A stretch of DNA of 64,000 bases from Aquimarina muelleri DSM 19832 (GCF_000430665.1 NZ_AUML01000004.1:62001-126000); one strand, 5' to 3'. Numbered from the stretch's first letter, positions 8,818 to 18,939 are shown. Numbers and translations are program-made. Notes: a model not told the origin generated them from the sequence alone.

Positions 8818-9467
8818 AATTGAATAGAGTCAAAAACAAACCCTTTTTTAGTAAAATGTTCCAACACTAAAGGAAGTGTTTGGATAAGGTTTTTTGAAGC
8901 TTTTACACTATCATGAAAGACTACGATACTACCTTTTTTTGTGTTTTTGATTACATTTTGCAAACATTCTTCAGGTAAAATTGTTTTTTCCCAATCCATG
9001 GATAGTACATCCCAAAGTATAATTTTGTATCCCGTATTTTCTAAGGTTTTGAATTTAGAGAGGCTTATTTGGCCATAAGGAGGCCTGAATAGTCTTTGCG
9101 TAGATCTTATGTTAGAGTATTCTTTGGTTATATTTTCGCAATCTATTACATTTTGTATGTATCTATCATGAGTATTCTTCCATGCTTTTAAGTGATTCAT
9201 TGTATGATTGCCAATGGTATGACCAGCAGATAGAATTTGATTAAAAATATCTGGATGTTTTTGGATGTTATCCCCGATGCAAAAAAAAGTTGCTTTTGCA
9301 TTATATTGATCTAATTGATCTAAAACAAACTCTGTAATATGAGGTACGGGACCATCATCAAAAGTTAAATAGATTTTGTTGTCACCTATATCATATAAAT
9401 CCCAAATATATTTTGGGAAAAGCTTTTTGATTATCCTTGGAGTTTTTATGGGGGTTGTGGATATCAT
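8814..9467 (-). CDS. polysaccharide deacetylase (NodB homology domain)
   Basis: 217 residues, essentially one NodB domain. Motifs of carbohydrate esterase family 4 appear in order: TFDDGP (D37, D38: catalytic base and metal ligand), GNHTMNH (H88 and H92, completing the metal triad), RPPYGQ (arginine-containing motif 3), LWDVLSMDW and VVFHDS (H185). This predicts a metal-dependent N- or O-deacetylase acting on peptidoglycan or another amino-sugar polymer. No clear cleavable signal peptide is seen, so location is uncertain. It is the last minus-strand gene before the convergent thioredoxin-fold gene. Confidence 0.9.
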   Translation of the reverse strand: MISTTPIKTPRIIKKLFPKYIWDLYDIGDNKIYLTFDDGPVPHITEFVLDQLDQYNAKATFFCIGDNIQKHPDIFNQILSAGHTIGNHTMNHLKAWKNTHDRYIQNVIDCENITKEYSNIRSTQRLFRPPYGQISLSKFKTLENTGYKIILWDVLSMDWEKTILPEECLQNVIKNTKKGSIVVFHDSVKASKNLIQTLPLVLEHFTKKGFVFDSIQF

Positions 9468-9514
9468 ATAATGGTTGTAAGAAGCTGTTTAAAAAACAAT
9501 CTATAATTATCGAT

Positions 9515-9564
9515 CTGCGCTTGTCGAAGTTTTTGACCAATTGATCGGTGTTTGACAAGCGCAG
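9515..9564. repeat. REP-like palindrome (CTGCGCTTGTC ... GACAAGCGCAG)
   Basis: Arms 9515-9525 and 9554-9564 are perfect 11-bp inverted repeats around a 28-nt spacer. The sequence resembles the CTGAGCTTGTCGAAG-type intergenic palindromes that I recall as widespread in Flavobacteriia genomes. Lying 48 bases past the DUF2723 stop and followed by a T-rich tract on the minus strand, it may also end that transcript. Confidence 0.55.
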
Positions 9565-9611
9565 ACTAACAATTTATAATATTTTTTACTTTTTAGATAG
9601 CCTTTATATAA

Positions 9612-12600
9612 TTAATTAGGAATACTATCTAAGGAGTCTAAAGAATTTTCTTTACTACTATTTTGAAACTCTTTAATTAAGTCCTCTTCTTGTTTCTGAA
9701 TAGCTTCTTCGTCATCATATTCTTCATCGGTAGAGTATAATCTGGTAAATAGTCTAAGATATTTATTAAATTCATCCGCTTTTTCTTCTACCATTTCTCG
9801 ATCTTGATTAATTAATAATAGATCTACTACACTACGATAACGTTCTACATTAGTTACAATTTCTTCGGCATAACTATATTGGTCTTTAAGCTCAAGACTG
9901 CCAAAGTAAGTAAGTTGTTCTTGATACTTTTTAGCAAGTTTTGTCCAAAGATCTCTAGCTTTTTCTTTTTCTCCTACTTTATAATACCCATTAACATAAG
10001 GTTCTACTAATGTGTAATATTCATAATATTCTATTGGCATTTTTTCCATAGCTAAGTCTAAAATTTCTTTAGCTTTTTCTTTTTTCTCTTCTTGTATAAG
10101 TGCTTCGACAAGACGTGCTAGATTACTTCTATAAGTTATAGAATTTTTTCTGGTTTCTGGGTCATGATATATGTTAGGATCTTCACTATTACCCCAATCC
10201 CAACTTGTAACATTTTTGTACATAAGATCAGTGTCTATTCTTCCCATTTCAAAAGGATTTTTACGATCTACTTTTGTTAAAATAGGAACCAGTTTATAAG
10301 TTACTCCATCTAGTTGTAAGTAATCCTTCATCCATAAAAAATCATCATCGCCATAACTTCCACCTGTAAAATAAATTGGTCTTTCCCAATTGTTATTGGC
10401 AATAATATCTAACATTAATAGGCGGTTTTTAAAGATCATATCTCCTTTAAGGTGAATGTCTATATACGGTACAATAAGATCTGCATCTTCTGGGGCTACG
10501 ATACCATTTTTAAGGACAGCTTCTTTATCAACCGGTATTCTTATATGTTTAGTAGGGAATGTATTTACTTTTTTTCCACTTTGTAAGTCCCCTTTAGTTC
10601 TTGGGTCGTCTGTTTCTATCCAACGCATCCAGTTTTTAATTAACATGGTGTCATTAGTTACTGGTTTGTGATAAATAGCATCATTGTTTCCAAATCTATA
10701 AAAATCATGTGTTAATTGCGAAGGGATAGGTTTGCCTTCGTATGCAGCTCTTTTCATTTGGTCGATATACCAATCTGTAGCAAAAAGACTTGTGTTTACA
10801 GTTCTAACATCAGTTCTGTACCCTTCTATCTCTTGTGCATACCACAAAGCAAAGGTGTCGTTGTCTCCAATAGTAAACAAGATAGCGTCTTTTTGACAAG
10901 ATTGTAAATACATTTTAGCCATAGATTGCGCAGTGTATCGATTAGAACGATCATGGTCATCCCAATTCTGTGCAGCTAATACTATCGGAACGGCGAGTAA
11001 ACAAACAATAGTAATTGCAGGGGCTACTATTTTTGGTTTAAGATATTCTTTTAGAAAATCAAATAGTGCATATACTCCAAAGCCTATCCATATAGCAAAT
11101 ACATAAAAAGATCCTACTAATGCATAGTCTCTTTCTCGTGGTTCAAAAGGTCTTTCGTTAAGATAGATCTTTAAAGCAAGACCTGTAAAGAGGAAAAAGA
11201 CAAGTAGTACCCAGAATTTTTTCTTATCTCTTTGTAGCATAAATATAAATCCAATTAAGCCTAAAAGTAATGGTAAGAAATAATATGTGTTTCGCGCTTT
11301 GTTTTTAAGAACATCATTAGGTAAGTTGTCCTGAGATCCTAATCGAATTTCATCAATAAACTTAATTCCACTAAGCCAGTTACCTTCTAAATTAGTAAGT
11401 TTTCCTTGGTTGTCATCTTGTCTTCCAACAAAATTCCACATAAAGTAACGCCAGTACATGTATCCTATTTGATAATCAAAAAGATATACAACATTATCCC
11501 AGAAAGAAGGTTTTTCTACATTTAGATAGTTTCCAAAAGATTGTAAAAATTTGCTGTAATCATCGTTATCTAATTTTCCTTTAGCATATTCTCTTCTAAA
11601 TTGAGTTACTGCATTTAGTAATTCTTCTTCGGTTTGATATTCAGGTTTTATGGTAAAGCTAATTGGTCCCGAGTATTCCATATAGTTTGCTATATGTTCG
11701 GTACTCCACATTCTAGGTAAAAATGCTTTGTGCGCATCATCTAGATTCTGTTTTGCATTCTTCCAATCGTTAACAATTATATATTTCCCAGTTTTAATAT
11801 CTTTTTCATATTTAGGTTTACCATCCTCATACGGGTTGTTTTCGTCAAGCCCAGCGTAAATTTCTGTAAATTGAGGGCCATAAAAAAGATGTGTTTCGGG
11901 GTATTGTTCTAAATTGTAATATGCTAATAACTCTCTAGCATTGTTCGGGTTGTTTTCATTTATTACAGTACCAGCATTTGCCCTTATCGGTAACATGATC
12001 CAGCTGGAAAACCCTATAAGTATGAATAGTACGCACAGCAATAGTGTGTTTAATTCAACTTGTTCTTTTTTACGTGTATATTTTATGCCAAAATAGAAAG
12101 CAGTTGCAATTACTAATCCTGCAATAATAGTTCCTGAGTTAAAAGGAAGACCAATAGAGTTAACGAAAAACACTTCAGAGGCACCAAAGAATTTCAGTGT
12201 AGACGGTAATAGTAGTTTAAAAATAAACAATAAAATTGCAACAACAACAATATTGGCAATTATGAAATTTTTAACGGTTATTTCTTTATAATTCTTAAAA
12301 TAATACAATAAGCCTATTGCAGGAATAGACAGTAATCCCATAAAATGAACGCCAAAAGATAATCCTACAATAAATGAAATTAAAATCAACCATTTATTAC
12401 CTCTGATGGTGTGCATGTCTCTTTCCCATAATAAACCAAGATAAAAAAGAACAGAAAGTATGCAGGTTGCCATGGCATATACTTCTGCTTCTACAGCATT
12501 AAACCAGAAACTATCTGTGAAAGTAAAAGCTAAAGCTCCTACTAATCCACTTCCTAATATTGCTATGGCTTTACTTTGGGTTAATTCTTCATCTTTTAAG

Positions 12601-12920
12601 ATAACCTTTTTGACAAGTATAGTGATCGACCAAAACATAAAAAGGATAGTAAAAGCACTAGCAAAGGCAGAGGTCATATTTACCATTAATGCAATTTGTG
12701 TAGGGTCTGATGCAAAAGCAGATGCAAATGCTCCTATCATCTGAAACAAAGGAGCTCCTGGAGGATGGCCAACTTGTAGTTTTGAAGAAGTAGCAATGTA
12801 TTCTCCTGCATCCCAAAAACTAGCAGTAGGTTCTACGGTCATAGTGTAAACACATAAAGCGATGGCAAATACTATCCATCCCAGTATTTTATTCCACTTA
12901 GTAAAGTTGAAAGTACTCAT
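9612..12920 (-). CDS. DUF2723 polytopic membrane protein, probable glycosyltransferase-C-like
   Basis: 1102 residues. The N-terminus matches DUF2723: after a first membrane helix comes EPTASFWDAGEYIA and GHPPGAPLFQMIG, the acidic loop pattern of GT-C fold (protein O-mannosyltransferase-like) enzymes. About ten or more hydrophobic segments fill residues 10-340 and 530-650. A large soluble region follows (from QNWDDHDRSN), and residues about 950-1060 are helical with a TPR-like look. In Bacteroidota this family is suspected of a role in glycosylation of exported proteins, but the substrate is not established. It is monocistronic, facing away from the tRNA-Gln gene. Confidence 0.85.
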   Translation of the reverse strand: MSTFNFTKWNKILGWIVFAIALCVYTMTVEPTASFWDAGEYIATSSKLQVGHPPGAPLFQMIGAFASAFASDPTQIALMVNMTSAFASAFTILFMFWSITILVKKVILKDEELTQSKAIAILGSGLVGALAFTFTDSFWFNAVEAEVYAMATCILSVLFYLGLLWERDMHTIRGNKWLILISFIVGLSFGVHFMGLLSIPAIGLLYYFKNYKEITVKNFIIANIVVVAILLFIFKLLLPSTLKFFGASEVFFVNSIGLPFNSGTIIAGLVIATAFYFGIKYTRKKEQVELNTLLLCVLFILIGFSSWIMLPIRANAGTVINENNPNNARELLAYYNLEQYPETHLFYGPQFTEIYAGLDENNPYEDGKPKYEKDIKTGKYIIVNDWKNAKQNLDDAHKAFLPRMWSTEHIANYMEYSGPISFTIKPEYQTEEELLNAVTQFRREYAKGKLDNDDYSKFLQSFGNYLNVEKPSFWDNVVYLFDYQIGYMYWRYFMWNFVGRQDDNQGKLTNLEGNWLSGIKFIDEIRLGSQDNLPNDVLKNKARNTYYFLPLLLGLIGFIFMLQRDKKKFWVLLVFFLFTGLALKIYLNERPFEPRERDYALVGSFYVFAIWIGFGVYALFDFLKEYLKPKIVAPAITIVCLLAVPIVLAAQNWDDHDRSNRYTAQSMAKMYLQSCQKDAILFTIGDNDTFALWYAQEIEGYRTDVRTVNTSLFATDWYIDQMKRAAYEGKPIPSQLTHDFYRFGNNDAIYHKPVTNDTMLIKNWMRWIETDDPRTKGDLQSGKKVNTFPTKHIRIPVDKEAVLKNGIVAPEDADLIVPYIDIHLKGDMIFKNRLLMLDIIANNNWERPIYFTGGSYGDDDFLWMKDYLQLDGVTYKLVPILTKVDRKNPFEMGRIDTDLMYKNVTSWDWGNSEDPNIYHDPETRKNSITYRSNLARLVEALIQEEKKEKAKEILDLAMEKMPIEYYEYYTLVEPYVNGYYKVGEKEKARDLWTKLAKKYQEQLTYFGSLELKDQYSYAEEIVTNVERYRSVVDLLLINQDREMVEEKADEFNKYLRLFTRLYSTDEEYDDEEAIQKQEEDLIKEFQNSSKENSLDSLDSIPN

Positions 12921-13081
12921 AAGAATTATTCGTTTATATAACGTGTGGCGAATTTAGTAATAAAAATAGTTTAACCTTGGTTTTTTTAGGAAACGCTTAA
13001 CAGAAGTTTATATTTTAATACTTTGATTATAGAGGTGTGTAGAAGAAAAAATATATTTATTAAATAATTTTTTAAAAAATG

Positions 13082-13112
13082 TTTGCAAAACTAAAAGAAA
13101 GTTTTAAATTTG
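13082..13112 (+). promoter_or_regulatory. Bacteroidota-type promoter of tRNA-Gln
   Basis: TTTG (13082-13085), a 19-nt spacer, and TAAATTTG (13105-13112) match the -33/-7 consensus of the Bacteroidota primary sigma factor exactly. Initiation is expected near 13119, about 11 bases before the tRNA. The overlapping CAAAACTA (13086-13093) reads TAGTTTTG on the minus strand and could be the -7 element for the divergent DUF2723 gene. Confidence 0.85.
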
Positions 13113-13129
13113 CACCCGAAAACAAGTAT

Positions 13130-13202
13130 TGGTCTATGGTGTAACTGGCAACACGTCTGTTTTTGGTACAGAAGAGTCTAGGTTCGAGCCCTAGTAGACC
13201 AA
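13130..13202 (+). tRNA. tRNA-Gln (anticodon TTG)
   Basis: All arms fold: acceptor TGGTCTA/TAGACCA, D stem GTGT/ACAC, anticodon stem TCTGT/ACAGA with loop TTTTGGT, T stem CTAGG/CCTAG with loop TTCGAGC, discriminator A. The anticodon TTG (13163-13165) reads CAA and, by wobble, CAG. Length is 73 nt. The 3' CCA is not encoded. The gene stands alone between its own promoter and terminator. Confidence 0.96.
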
Positions 13203-13205
13203 CTT

Positions 13206-13241
13206 AATAACCCTTTAAGCTTAATTGTTTAAAGGGTTATT
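13206..13241 (+). terminator. terminator of tRNA-Gln
   Basis: A perfect 13-bp stem (13206-13218 with 13229-13241) is followed by TGTTTTT. It begins 3 bases after the tRNA. It may also serve the convergent universal stress protein gene. Confidence 0.85.
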
Positions 13242-13280
13242 TGTTTTTAGAAAGTAAATAGGAAAAGGGTGTGGTTTTTT

Positions 13281-14114
13281 TTATATTTTAAAGGTTAGTA
13301 CAGGTCTTTTTGCGTGATTAACTACGTCTTCTCCTAAGCTTCCGTTAATAAAATGGGATATTCCTTTCCTTCCATGAGTGCTAATGCCAATCATGCCTGC
13401 GTTAATTGATTCTGCAAAGTTTAAGATCCCTTTTTCTACGGTAACATCGTTGTATATGTTTAAAGTATAATTATCGATTGGTAAATTAGATATCATTTTG
13501 TTCATTTTCTCTTCTGTTTCATAGGTTGTTTTGAAGCTGTTAGCTGTGTTTATCCATACCAAATGAAGTTTAGCTTCTATTGATTTAGAAAATTCATGTG
13601 CGGCTAATAAGCACCCTTTGTCTTCATTGTCAAAATTAGTAGCGTATACAAAATCGTTAATATTAAAAATATCGCAGTACTCTTTGATTACTAATACAGG
13701 TTTTTTGGATGTTCGTACTATTTTTTCTGCATTAGAGCCTATAAATAGTTCTTCAAAACCAGTAGAGCCATGAGATCCCATAATGATGATGTCAGCATCG
13801 TTTTTGGTGCTAGAGTTTATGATTCCGTGCGTAACATCTTCGAAGCTTACAGTTTCTATGACTTCAATGTTTTTTAGGTAATCTTTGCTGGTTACTTCTT
13901 CGAATTTTTTATGAGCTTGCTTCATGAAGAAAATTGCTTCAGGAGCAGGGGCAGAGACACCAGAAGACATAAGATCTGCTAGATGTATTGGGAGTTCTAA
14001 AATGTGACATAAATAGATTTTTGCATTATTTTTTTTTGCAATTTGGGCAGCTACTTTTAGGGCGTTTTCTGCTTGTTTGGAAAAATCTGTAGGAACTAAT
14101 ATGTTTTTTATCAT
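13281..14114 (-). CDS. universal stress protein, tandem UspA domains
   Basis: 277 residues made of two Usp domains (about 1-145 and 150-277). Both start with a beta strand of the family: MIKNILVPTDFS and DFVYATNFDN. The first domain has the ATP-binding pattern GSHGSTGFEELFIGSNAEKI (G-2x-G-9x-G-S/N). The second carries STHGRKGISHFINGSLGED, also close to the nucleotide-binding form. Such tandem proteins bind ATP in the cytoplasm and respond to stress or energy state; the specific role is unknown. Single gene, convergent with the tRNA. Confidence 0.93.
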   Translation of the reverse strand: MIKNILVPTDFSKQAENALKVAAQIAKKNNAKIYLCHILELPIHLADLMSSGVSAPAPEAIFFMKQAHKKFEEVTSKDYLKNIEVIETVSFEDVTHGIINSSTKNDADIIIMGSHGSTGFEELFIGSNAEKIVRTSKKPVLVIKEYCDIFNINDFVYATNFDNEDKGCLLAAHEFSKSIEAKLHLVWINTANSFKTTYETEEKMNKMISNLPIDNYTLNIYNDVTVEKGILNFAESINAGMIGISTHGRKGISHFINGSLGEDVVNHAKRPVLTFKI

Positions 14115-14264
14115 AATATTACTTTTTGAAGTTTGAGATTTATCTATGATTTATGGGTTTTAAAAGAAAGTATTAATGTTTTGATTAATGATGATTTTTA
14201 TATAAAAACTAATCCAAAAAAAATAGTATCTTAAATTTACGAATAAATTCATTCTCAGCGATAT

Positions 14265-14294
14265 TTTGTATCTAAGATATTATTACTATCTTTG
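14265..14294 (+). promoter_or_regulatory. promoter of the rimP-nusA-infB operon
   Basis: TTTG (14265-14268), 18-nt spacer, TATCTTTG (14287-14294): a very good match to the Bacteroidota TTTG / TAnnTTTG consensus. Initiation is expected near 14301, giving a leader of about 54 nt before the ATG of rimP. Confidence 0.8.
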
Positions 14295-14320
14295 CACCGT
14301 TGAAATTAAAAAACCAGGGT

Positions 14321-14346
14321 GAGGGGACAAAAAGTCCCCTCTTTTT
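14321..14346 (+). terminator. terminator-like hairpin in the rimP leader (possible attenuator)
   Basis: GAGGGGAC (14321-14328), loop AAAAA, GTCCCCTC (14334-14341) form a perfect, GC-rich 8-bp stem directly followed by TTTTT. It lies between the promoter and the rimP start codon at 14355, leaving only 8 bases before the ATG. An intrinsic terminator in this place suggests attenuation of the nusA operon or control of translation. NusA itself promotes pausing at such hairpins, so autoregulation is a reasonable inference. Confidence 0.6.
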
Positions 14347-14354
14347 ATCTATTT

Positions 14355-14819
14355 ATGTCATTAAGAGACAAAGTTCGTAGTTTATTAGAAGAGGCGCTTC
14401 AAGAAAAACCGTCTTTATTCCTGATTGAAAGTAAGATTCATTCAGGTAATTGTATAGAGATTATTATTGATGGAGATGAGGGGGTCACGGTAGAAGATTG
14501 TATTGCTATTAGTAGGGCGATCGAGCATAATCTGGATAGAGAAGAAGAAGATTTTTCTCTTCAGGTCATGTCTGCTGGAGTTTCTGAAGGTTTGACTCAT
14601 GTTCGCCAATATGCCAAAAATGTCGGTAGAAAACTTAAGGTAAAATCAAAAGAAGAAGTGTTTGAAGGAGATTTGATTTCAGCAAATGAAACAGAAATAA
14701 TCTTAAGATGGAAAAGCAGAGAACCTAAGCCAGTAGGAAAAGGTAAGGTAACAGTAACAAAAGAAGTTAGTGTGGCTTATGATAATATTGTAGAGGCAAA
14801 AGTTATAATAACATTTTAA
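14355..14819 (+). CDS. rimP: ribosome maturation factor RimP
   Basis: 154 residues from the ATG at 14355 (MSLRDKVRSLLEEAL), the usual size. A GTG at 14319 would extend it by 12 residues, but that extension is the leader hairpin itself, so I reject it. The N-terminal alpha/beta domain contains the RimP pattern DGDEGVTVEDCIAISRAIE and the C-terminal part is a small beta-barrel. It acts in 30S subunit maturation in the cytoplasm. First gene of rimP-nusA-infB, 15 bases before nusA, a conserved bacterial order that confirms the call. Confidence 0.96.
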   Translation: MSLRDKVRSLLEEALQEKPSLFLIESKIHSGNCIEIIIDGDEGVTVEDCIAISRAIEHNLDREEEDFSLQVMSAGVSEGLTHVRQYAKNVGRKLKVKSKEEVFEGDLISANETEIILRWKSREPKPVGKGKVTVTKEVSVAYDNIVEAKVIITF

Positions 14820-14834
14820 TTATAATATACTGAT

Positions 14835-16067
14835 ATGGAAAATATCGCATTAATAGAATCATTTTCAGAATTCAAGGATGATAAGTTTATAGATCGTGTT
14901 ACACTAATGTCGATCTTAGAAGATGTGTTTAGAAATGCTCTAAAAAAGAAGTTTGGTAGTGATGATAATTTCGATATCATTATAAATCCTGATAAAGGAG
15001 ATTTAGAAATTTGGAGAAACCGTATCGTAGTAGCAGACGGAGAAGTTGAAGATGATAATCAAGAAATTTCATTAACGGCAGCTAGAAAAATAGAGCCTGA
15101 TTTTGAAGTTGGTGAAGATGTTTCAGAAGAAGTAAAGCTTATACATTTAGGAAGACGTTCTATATTGGCATTACGCCAGAATTTGATTTCTAAAATTCAT
15201 GAACATGATAATACTAATATATATAAGCACTTTAAAGAATTAGAAGGAGAGATTTATACGGCAGAAGTTCATCATATTCGACATAGAGCTATTATAATGT
15301 TGGATGATGAGGGTAATGAGATTATATTGCCGAAGGATAGGCAAATACCATCAGATTTTTTCAGAAAAGGAGAAAATGTACGTGGGATTATAGAATCAGT
15401 AGAGCTTAAAGGTAATAAGCCGTCTATTGTTATGTCTAGAACATCTCCATTGTTTTTAGAAAAACTATTTGAATCAGAAATACCAGAAGTATTTGATGGT
15501 TTAATCTCTGTTAAAAAAGTAGTTAGAATCCCAGGGGAAAAAGCTAAAGTTGCTGTGGACTCTTATGACGATAGAATTGACCCTGTAGGAGCTTGTGTTG
15601 GTATGAAAGGTTCTCGTATACATGGGATTGTTAGAGAATTAGGAAACGAAAATATAGATGTGATTAACTATACAAATAATTTACAGCTATATATTACAAG
15701 AGCTTTAAGTCCAGCAAAAGTTACTTCAATAAAGATTAATGAAGAGACTAGTCGGGCAGAAGTTATGTTAAGACCAGAAGAGGTTTCTAAGGCTATTGGT
15801 AGAGGAGGACATAATATTAGATTAGCGGGTCAACTTACTGGTTATGAGATAGATGTGTTTAGAGAAGGAGTAGAGGAAGATGTCGAACTTACAGAGTTTT
15901 CTGACGAAATAGATTCGTGGATTATCGAAGAATTTTCTAAAATAGGTTTGGATACAGCAAAGAGTATTTTGGAACAAGAAATTAGTGATTTAGTAAAACG
16001 AACTGATCTTGAAGAAGAGACAGTAAGTGAAGTGATGAGAATATTAAAATCTGAATTTGAAGATTAA
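14835..16067 (+). CDS. nusA: transcription termination/antitermination factor NusA
   Basis: 410 residues. Order: N-terminal RNA polymerase-binding domain (about 1-130), S1 domain (about 135-200), then two KH domains (GACVGMKGSRIHGIVRELG near 255-275, and AIGRGGHNIRLAGQLTG near 318-335), ending in an acidic helical tail. This is the short NusA form without the duplicated C-terminal acidic repeats of enterobacteria. It binds nascent RNA and RNA polymerase, and controls pausing, termination and antitermination. Second gene of the rimP operon. Confidence 0.97.
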   Translation: MENIALIESFSEFKDDKFIDRVTLMSILEDVFRNALKKKFGSDDNFDIIINPDKGDLEIWRNRIVVADGEVEDDNQEISLTAARKIEPDFEVGEDVSEEVKLIHLGRRSILALRQNLISKIHEHDNTNIYKHFKELEGEIYTAEVHHIRHRAIIMLDDEGNEIILPKDRQIPSDFFRKGENVRGIIESVELKGNKPSIVMSRTSPLFLEKLFESEIPEVFDGLISVKKVVRIPGEKAKVAVDSYDDRIDPVGACVGMKGSRIHGIVRELGNENIDVINYTNNLQLYITRALSPAKVTSIKINEETSRAEVMLRPEEVSKAIGRGGHNIRLAGQLTGYEIDVFREGVEEDVELTEFSDEIDSWIIEEFSKIGLDTAKSILEQEISDLVKRTDLEEETVSEVMRILKSEFED

Positions 16068-16110
16068 TAATCACAATTAATTATATTTGAGCATTAAATA
16101 AAAGGCGTTT

Positions 16111-18939
16111 ATGGCTGAAGCAGGAACAATGAGATTAAATAAAGTATTACGCGAATTCAATATCTCGCTAGATCGGGCTGTTGACTTTTTGAATTCAAAA
16201 GGTCATGAGATAGATGCGCGTCCTACTACAAAAATTTCTTCAGAGATTTATAAGCTCTTGTTTGATGAATTTCAAACAGATAAGAGTAAAAAGGTAGCTT
16301 CCAAAGAAGTTGGTGAAGAAAAGAAGAAAGAGAAAGAAGCACTGCGTGTACAGATAGAACATGAGTTGGAAGAAAAGCGTAAACGTACCGAAGCTCGAGA
16401 AGTTGTAAAAGCTAAAGCTCAATTAAGCGGACCTAAGAAAGTTGGTAAAATTGAATTAGATAACAATAAAAAAGTGGAAGATACTACAAAGCCCGAAGAA
16501 AAGGTAGTTGAAACTCCTAAAAAAGAAGAGGTAAAAGAAGAGGTGAAAAAAACTACTCCTGAAATAGTTTCTAATAGGCCGCCAAAAATAGGTTTAAAAA
16601 TAACAAAGCAGGCGCCAAAAGAAAAAAAGGAAGAGAAACCTGTTTCTTCTCCTGTTCCTCCTGTTGTTGATAAAGAAGCTCCTAAACCTTCTCCGTCTCC
16701 AGTTGTTGAAGAGGAAGAAGTTTCTACAGAGCCAGAAAAGGTAAAGACGCAGTATAAAAAATTAGAAGGACCTAATTTTACTGGACAAAAAATCGATTTA
16801 ACCCAGTTCAAAAAACCGGTTAAAAAGAAAGATGATAAAAATGATAAAAAATCTACGTCTGCAGGAGATGCTGCTAAAAAGCGTAGACGAAGAATAAATA
16901 AAGATGGAGCAGGTAATCAAGGCTCTGGAGGTGGAAGGCCAGGAGGTCAAGGCTCTGGAGGTGGAAACCGAGGTCCTGCTAATAGAGGAAGAGGCCCTGT
17001 AAAAGGTAAAAGACCTGCTGTAGTAAAAGAAGAACCAAGTGAAGAAGAGGTACAGAAACAAGTAAGAGAAACTCTGGAAAAATTACAGGGTAAATCTAAT
17101 AAATCTAAGGCAGCTAAATATCGTAGAGATAAAAGGGATCAACACCGTCAGAAAGTTGAAGACGATGTAGCACAACAAGAACAAGAAAGTAAAGTTCTTA
17201 AAGTAACAGAATTTGTAACGGCCTCAGAAGTTGCTACAATGATGAGTGTTCCTACTACACAAATTATTTCTGCATGTATGTCTCTTGGTATTATGGTAAC
17301 TATGAACCAACGTTTAGATGCAGAAACATTATCTATAGTTGCGGACGAGTTTGGATACGAGGTTGATTTTGTAACTGCGGATATCGAAGATTCTATAGAA
17401 GAAATTTTTGATGCCCCAGAGGATTTAGAAGCAAGAGCTCCGATTGTTACAGTAATGGGGCATGTAGACCATGGTAAAACATCGTTACTGGATTACATAA
17501 GAAAAGAAAATGTGATTGCAGGAGAGAGTGGTGGTATTACACAGCATATTGGTGCTTATGGGGTGCAATTAGAAAATGGTCAAAAGATAGCATTTTTAGA
17601 TACACCTGGTCACGAAGCATTTACCGCCATGCGTGCTCGTGGAGCGCAAGTAACAGATTTAGCTATCATTGTGATAGCAGCAGATGATGATATCATGCCA
17701 CAAACTAAAGAGGCAATTAGTCATGCGCAAGCAGCTGGTGTTCCTATCGTATTTGCGATTAATAAAATAGATAGACCAGAGGCAAATCCAGAAAAGATAA
17801 AAGAAAGATTAGCTTCTATGAATTTGTTAGTAGAGGATTGGGGAGGAAAAATACAATCCCATGATATTTCTGCTAAGACAGGATTAGGAGTCAAAGAGTT
17901 ATTAGAAAAAGTAATTCTTGAAGCTGAAATATTAGAGTTAAAAGCAAATCCAAATAGATTAGCTTCTGGTACCGTAGTTGAGGCATTTTTGGATAAAGGA
18001 CGTGGATACGTATCTACTGTTTTAGTTCAAACAGGAACACTTCATGTAGGAGATTATGTTCTTGCAGGTAAAAATAGCGGTAAGATTAAGGCGATGCAGG
18101 ATGAAAGAGGAAAGAATGTAAAAGAGGCTGGGCCTTCTACTCCAGTTTCTATATTGGGATTAGATGGAGCAACTCAGGCTGGGGATAAATTTAGTGTGTT
18201 AGAAGATGAGCGTGAGGCTAAAGACATTGCTTCGAAACGAGCACAGTTGCATAGAGAACAATCTGTTCGAACACAGAGACATATTACTTTAGCAGAAATT
18301 GGACGTAGAATTGCATTAGGAGATTTTAAAGAGCTTAATATTATTCTTAAAGGAGATGTGGATGGTTCTGTAGAAGCATTAACGGATTCGTTCCAGAAAT
18401 TGTCTACTGAGGAAATCCATGTTAATATTATTCATAAAGCAGTAGGAGCAATTACAGAAAGTGATGTGTTACTTGCATCAGCTTCTGATGCTATTATTAT
18501 AGGGTTTAATGTTAGGCCTGCTGGTAATGCTAGGCAGGTTGCCGATAAAGAAGAAATCGATATCAGAACATACTCTATTATTTATGATGCGATTAATGAT
18601 CTTAAGGATGCGATGGAAGGAATGCTTTCTCCAGTGATGAAAGAAGAAATTACTGGTACTGCAGAAATTAGAGAAACGTTTAAAATATCTAAAATAGGAA
18701 CTATTGCAGGTTGTATGGTTCAAAATGGTAAGATATACAGGAATTCAGGAGTTCGATTAATACGGGAAGGAGTTGTTGTGTATACAGGAGAGCTTTCTTC
18801 ATTGAAACGTTTTAAAGATGATGTAAAAGAAGTAGGGAAAGGATATGATTGTGGGTTACAGGTTAAGAACTACAATGATATTAGAATAGGTGATGTAGTT
18901 GAAGCGTATCAAGAAGTTGCAGTCAAGAAAAAGCTGTAA
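16111..18939 (+). CDS. infB: translation initiation factor IF-2
   Basis: 942 residues. The N-terminal 430 residues are a long Lys/Glu/Pro-rich and Gly/Arg-rich linker region, beginning with an IF2_N domain ([20 protein letters not shown]). A second IF2_N-like domain is near 365-425. The GTPase core starts at about residue 447: G1 [10 protein letters not shown]3 DTPGHEAF, G4 NKID, followed by domain 2, the IF-2 core and the fMet-tRNA-binding C-terminal beta-barrel. It places initiator tRNA on the 30S ribosome. Last gene of the operon, with an intrinsic terminator about 50 bases downstream. Confidence 0.97.
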   Translation: MAEAGTMRLNKVLREFNISLDRAVDFLNSKGHEIDARPTTKISSEIYKLLFDEFQTDKSKKVASKEVGEEKKKEKEALRVQIEHELEEKRKRTEAREVVKAKAQLSGPKKVGKIELDNNKKVEDTTKPEEKVVETPKKEEVKEEVKKTTPEIVSNRPPKIGLKITKQAPKEKKEEKPVSSPVPPVVDKEAPKPSPSPVVEEEEVSTEPEKVKTQYKKLEGPNFTGQKIDLTQFKKPVKKKDDKNDKKSTSAGDAAKKRRRRINKDGAGNQGSGGGRPGGQGSGGGNRGPANRGRGPVKGKRPAVVKEEPSEEEVQKQVRETLEKLQGKSNKSKAAKYRRDKRDQHRQKVEDDVAQQEQESKVLKVTEFVTASEVATMMSVPTTQIISACMSLGIMVTMNQRLDAETLSIVADEFGYEVDFVTADIEDSIEEIFDAPEDLEARAPIVTVMGHVDHGKTSLLDYIRKENVIAGESGGITQHIGAYGVQLENGQKIAFLDTPGHEAFTAMRARGAQVTDLAIIVIAADDDIMPQTKEAISHAQAAGVPIVFAINKIDRPEANPEKIKERLASMNLLVEDWGGKIQSHDISAKTGLGVKELLEKVILEAEILELKANPNRLASGTVVEAFLDKGRGYVSTVLVQTGTLHVGDYVLAGKNSGKIKAMQDERGKNVKEAGPSTPVSILGLDGATQAGDKFSVLEDEREAKDIASKRAQLHREQSVRTQRHITLAEIGRRIALGDFKELNIILKGDVDGSVEALTDSFQKLSTEEIHVNIIHKAVGAITESDVLLASASDAIIIGFNVRPAGNARQVADKEEIDIRTYSIIYDAINDLKDAMEGMLSPVMKEEITGTAEIRETFKISKIGTIAGCMVQNGKIYRNSGVRLIREGVVVYTGELSSLKRFKDDVKEVGKGYDCGLQVKNYNDIRIGDVVEAYQEVAVKKKL

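Noticed and set aside
14319..14354. Upstream GTG start for RimP giving a 166-residue protein
   Set aside because: The added residues are encoded by the leader hairpin and its T-run, and the ATG at 14355 gives the standard RimP N-terminus.
16419..17061. Minus-strand open frames opposite infB, rich in Ser and Phe
   Set aside because: They mirror the Lys/Glu-rich linker of IF-2; composition alone explains the lack of stops.
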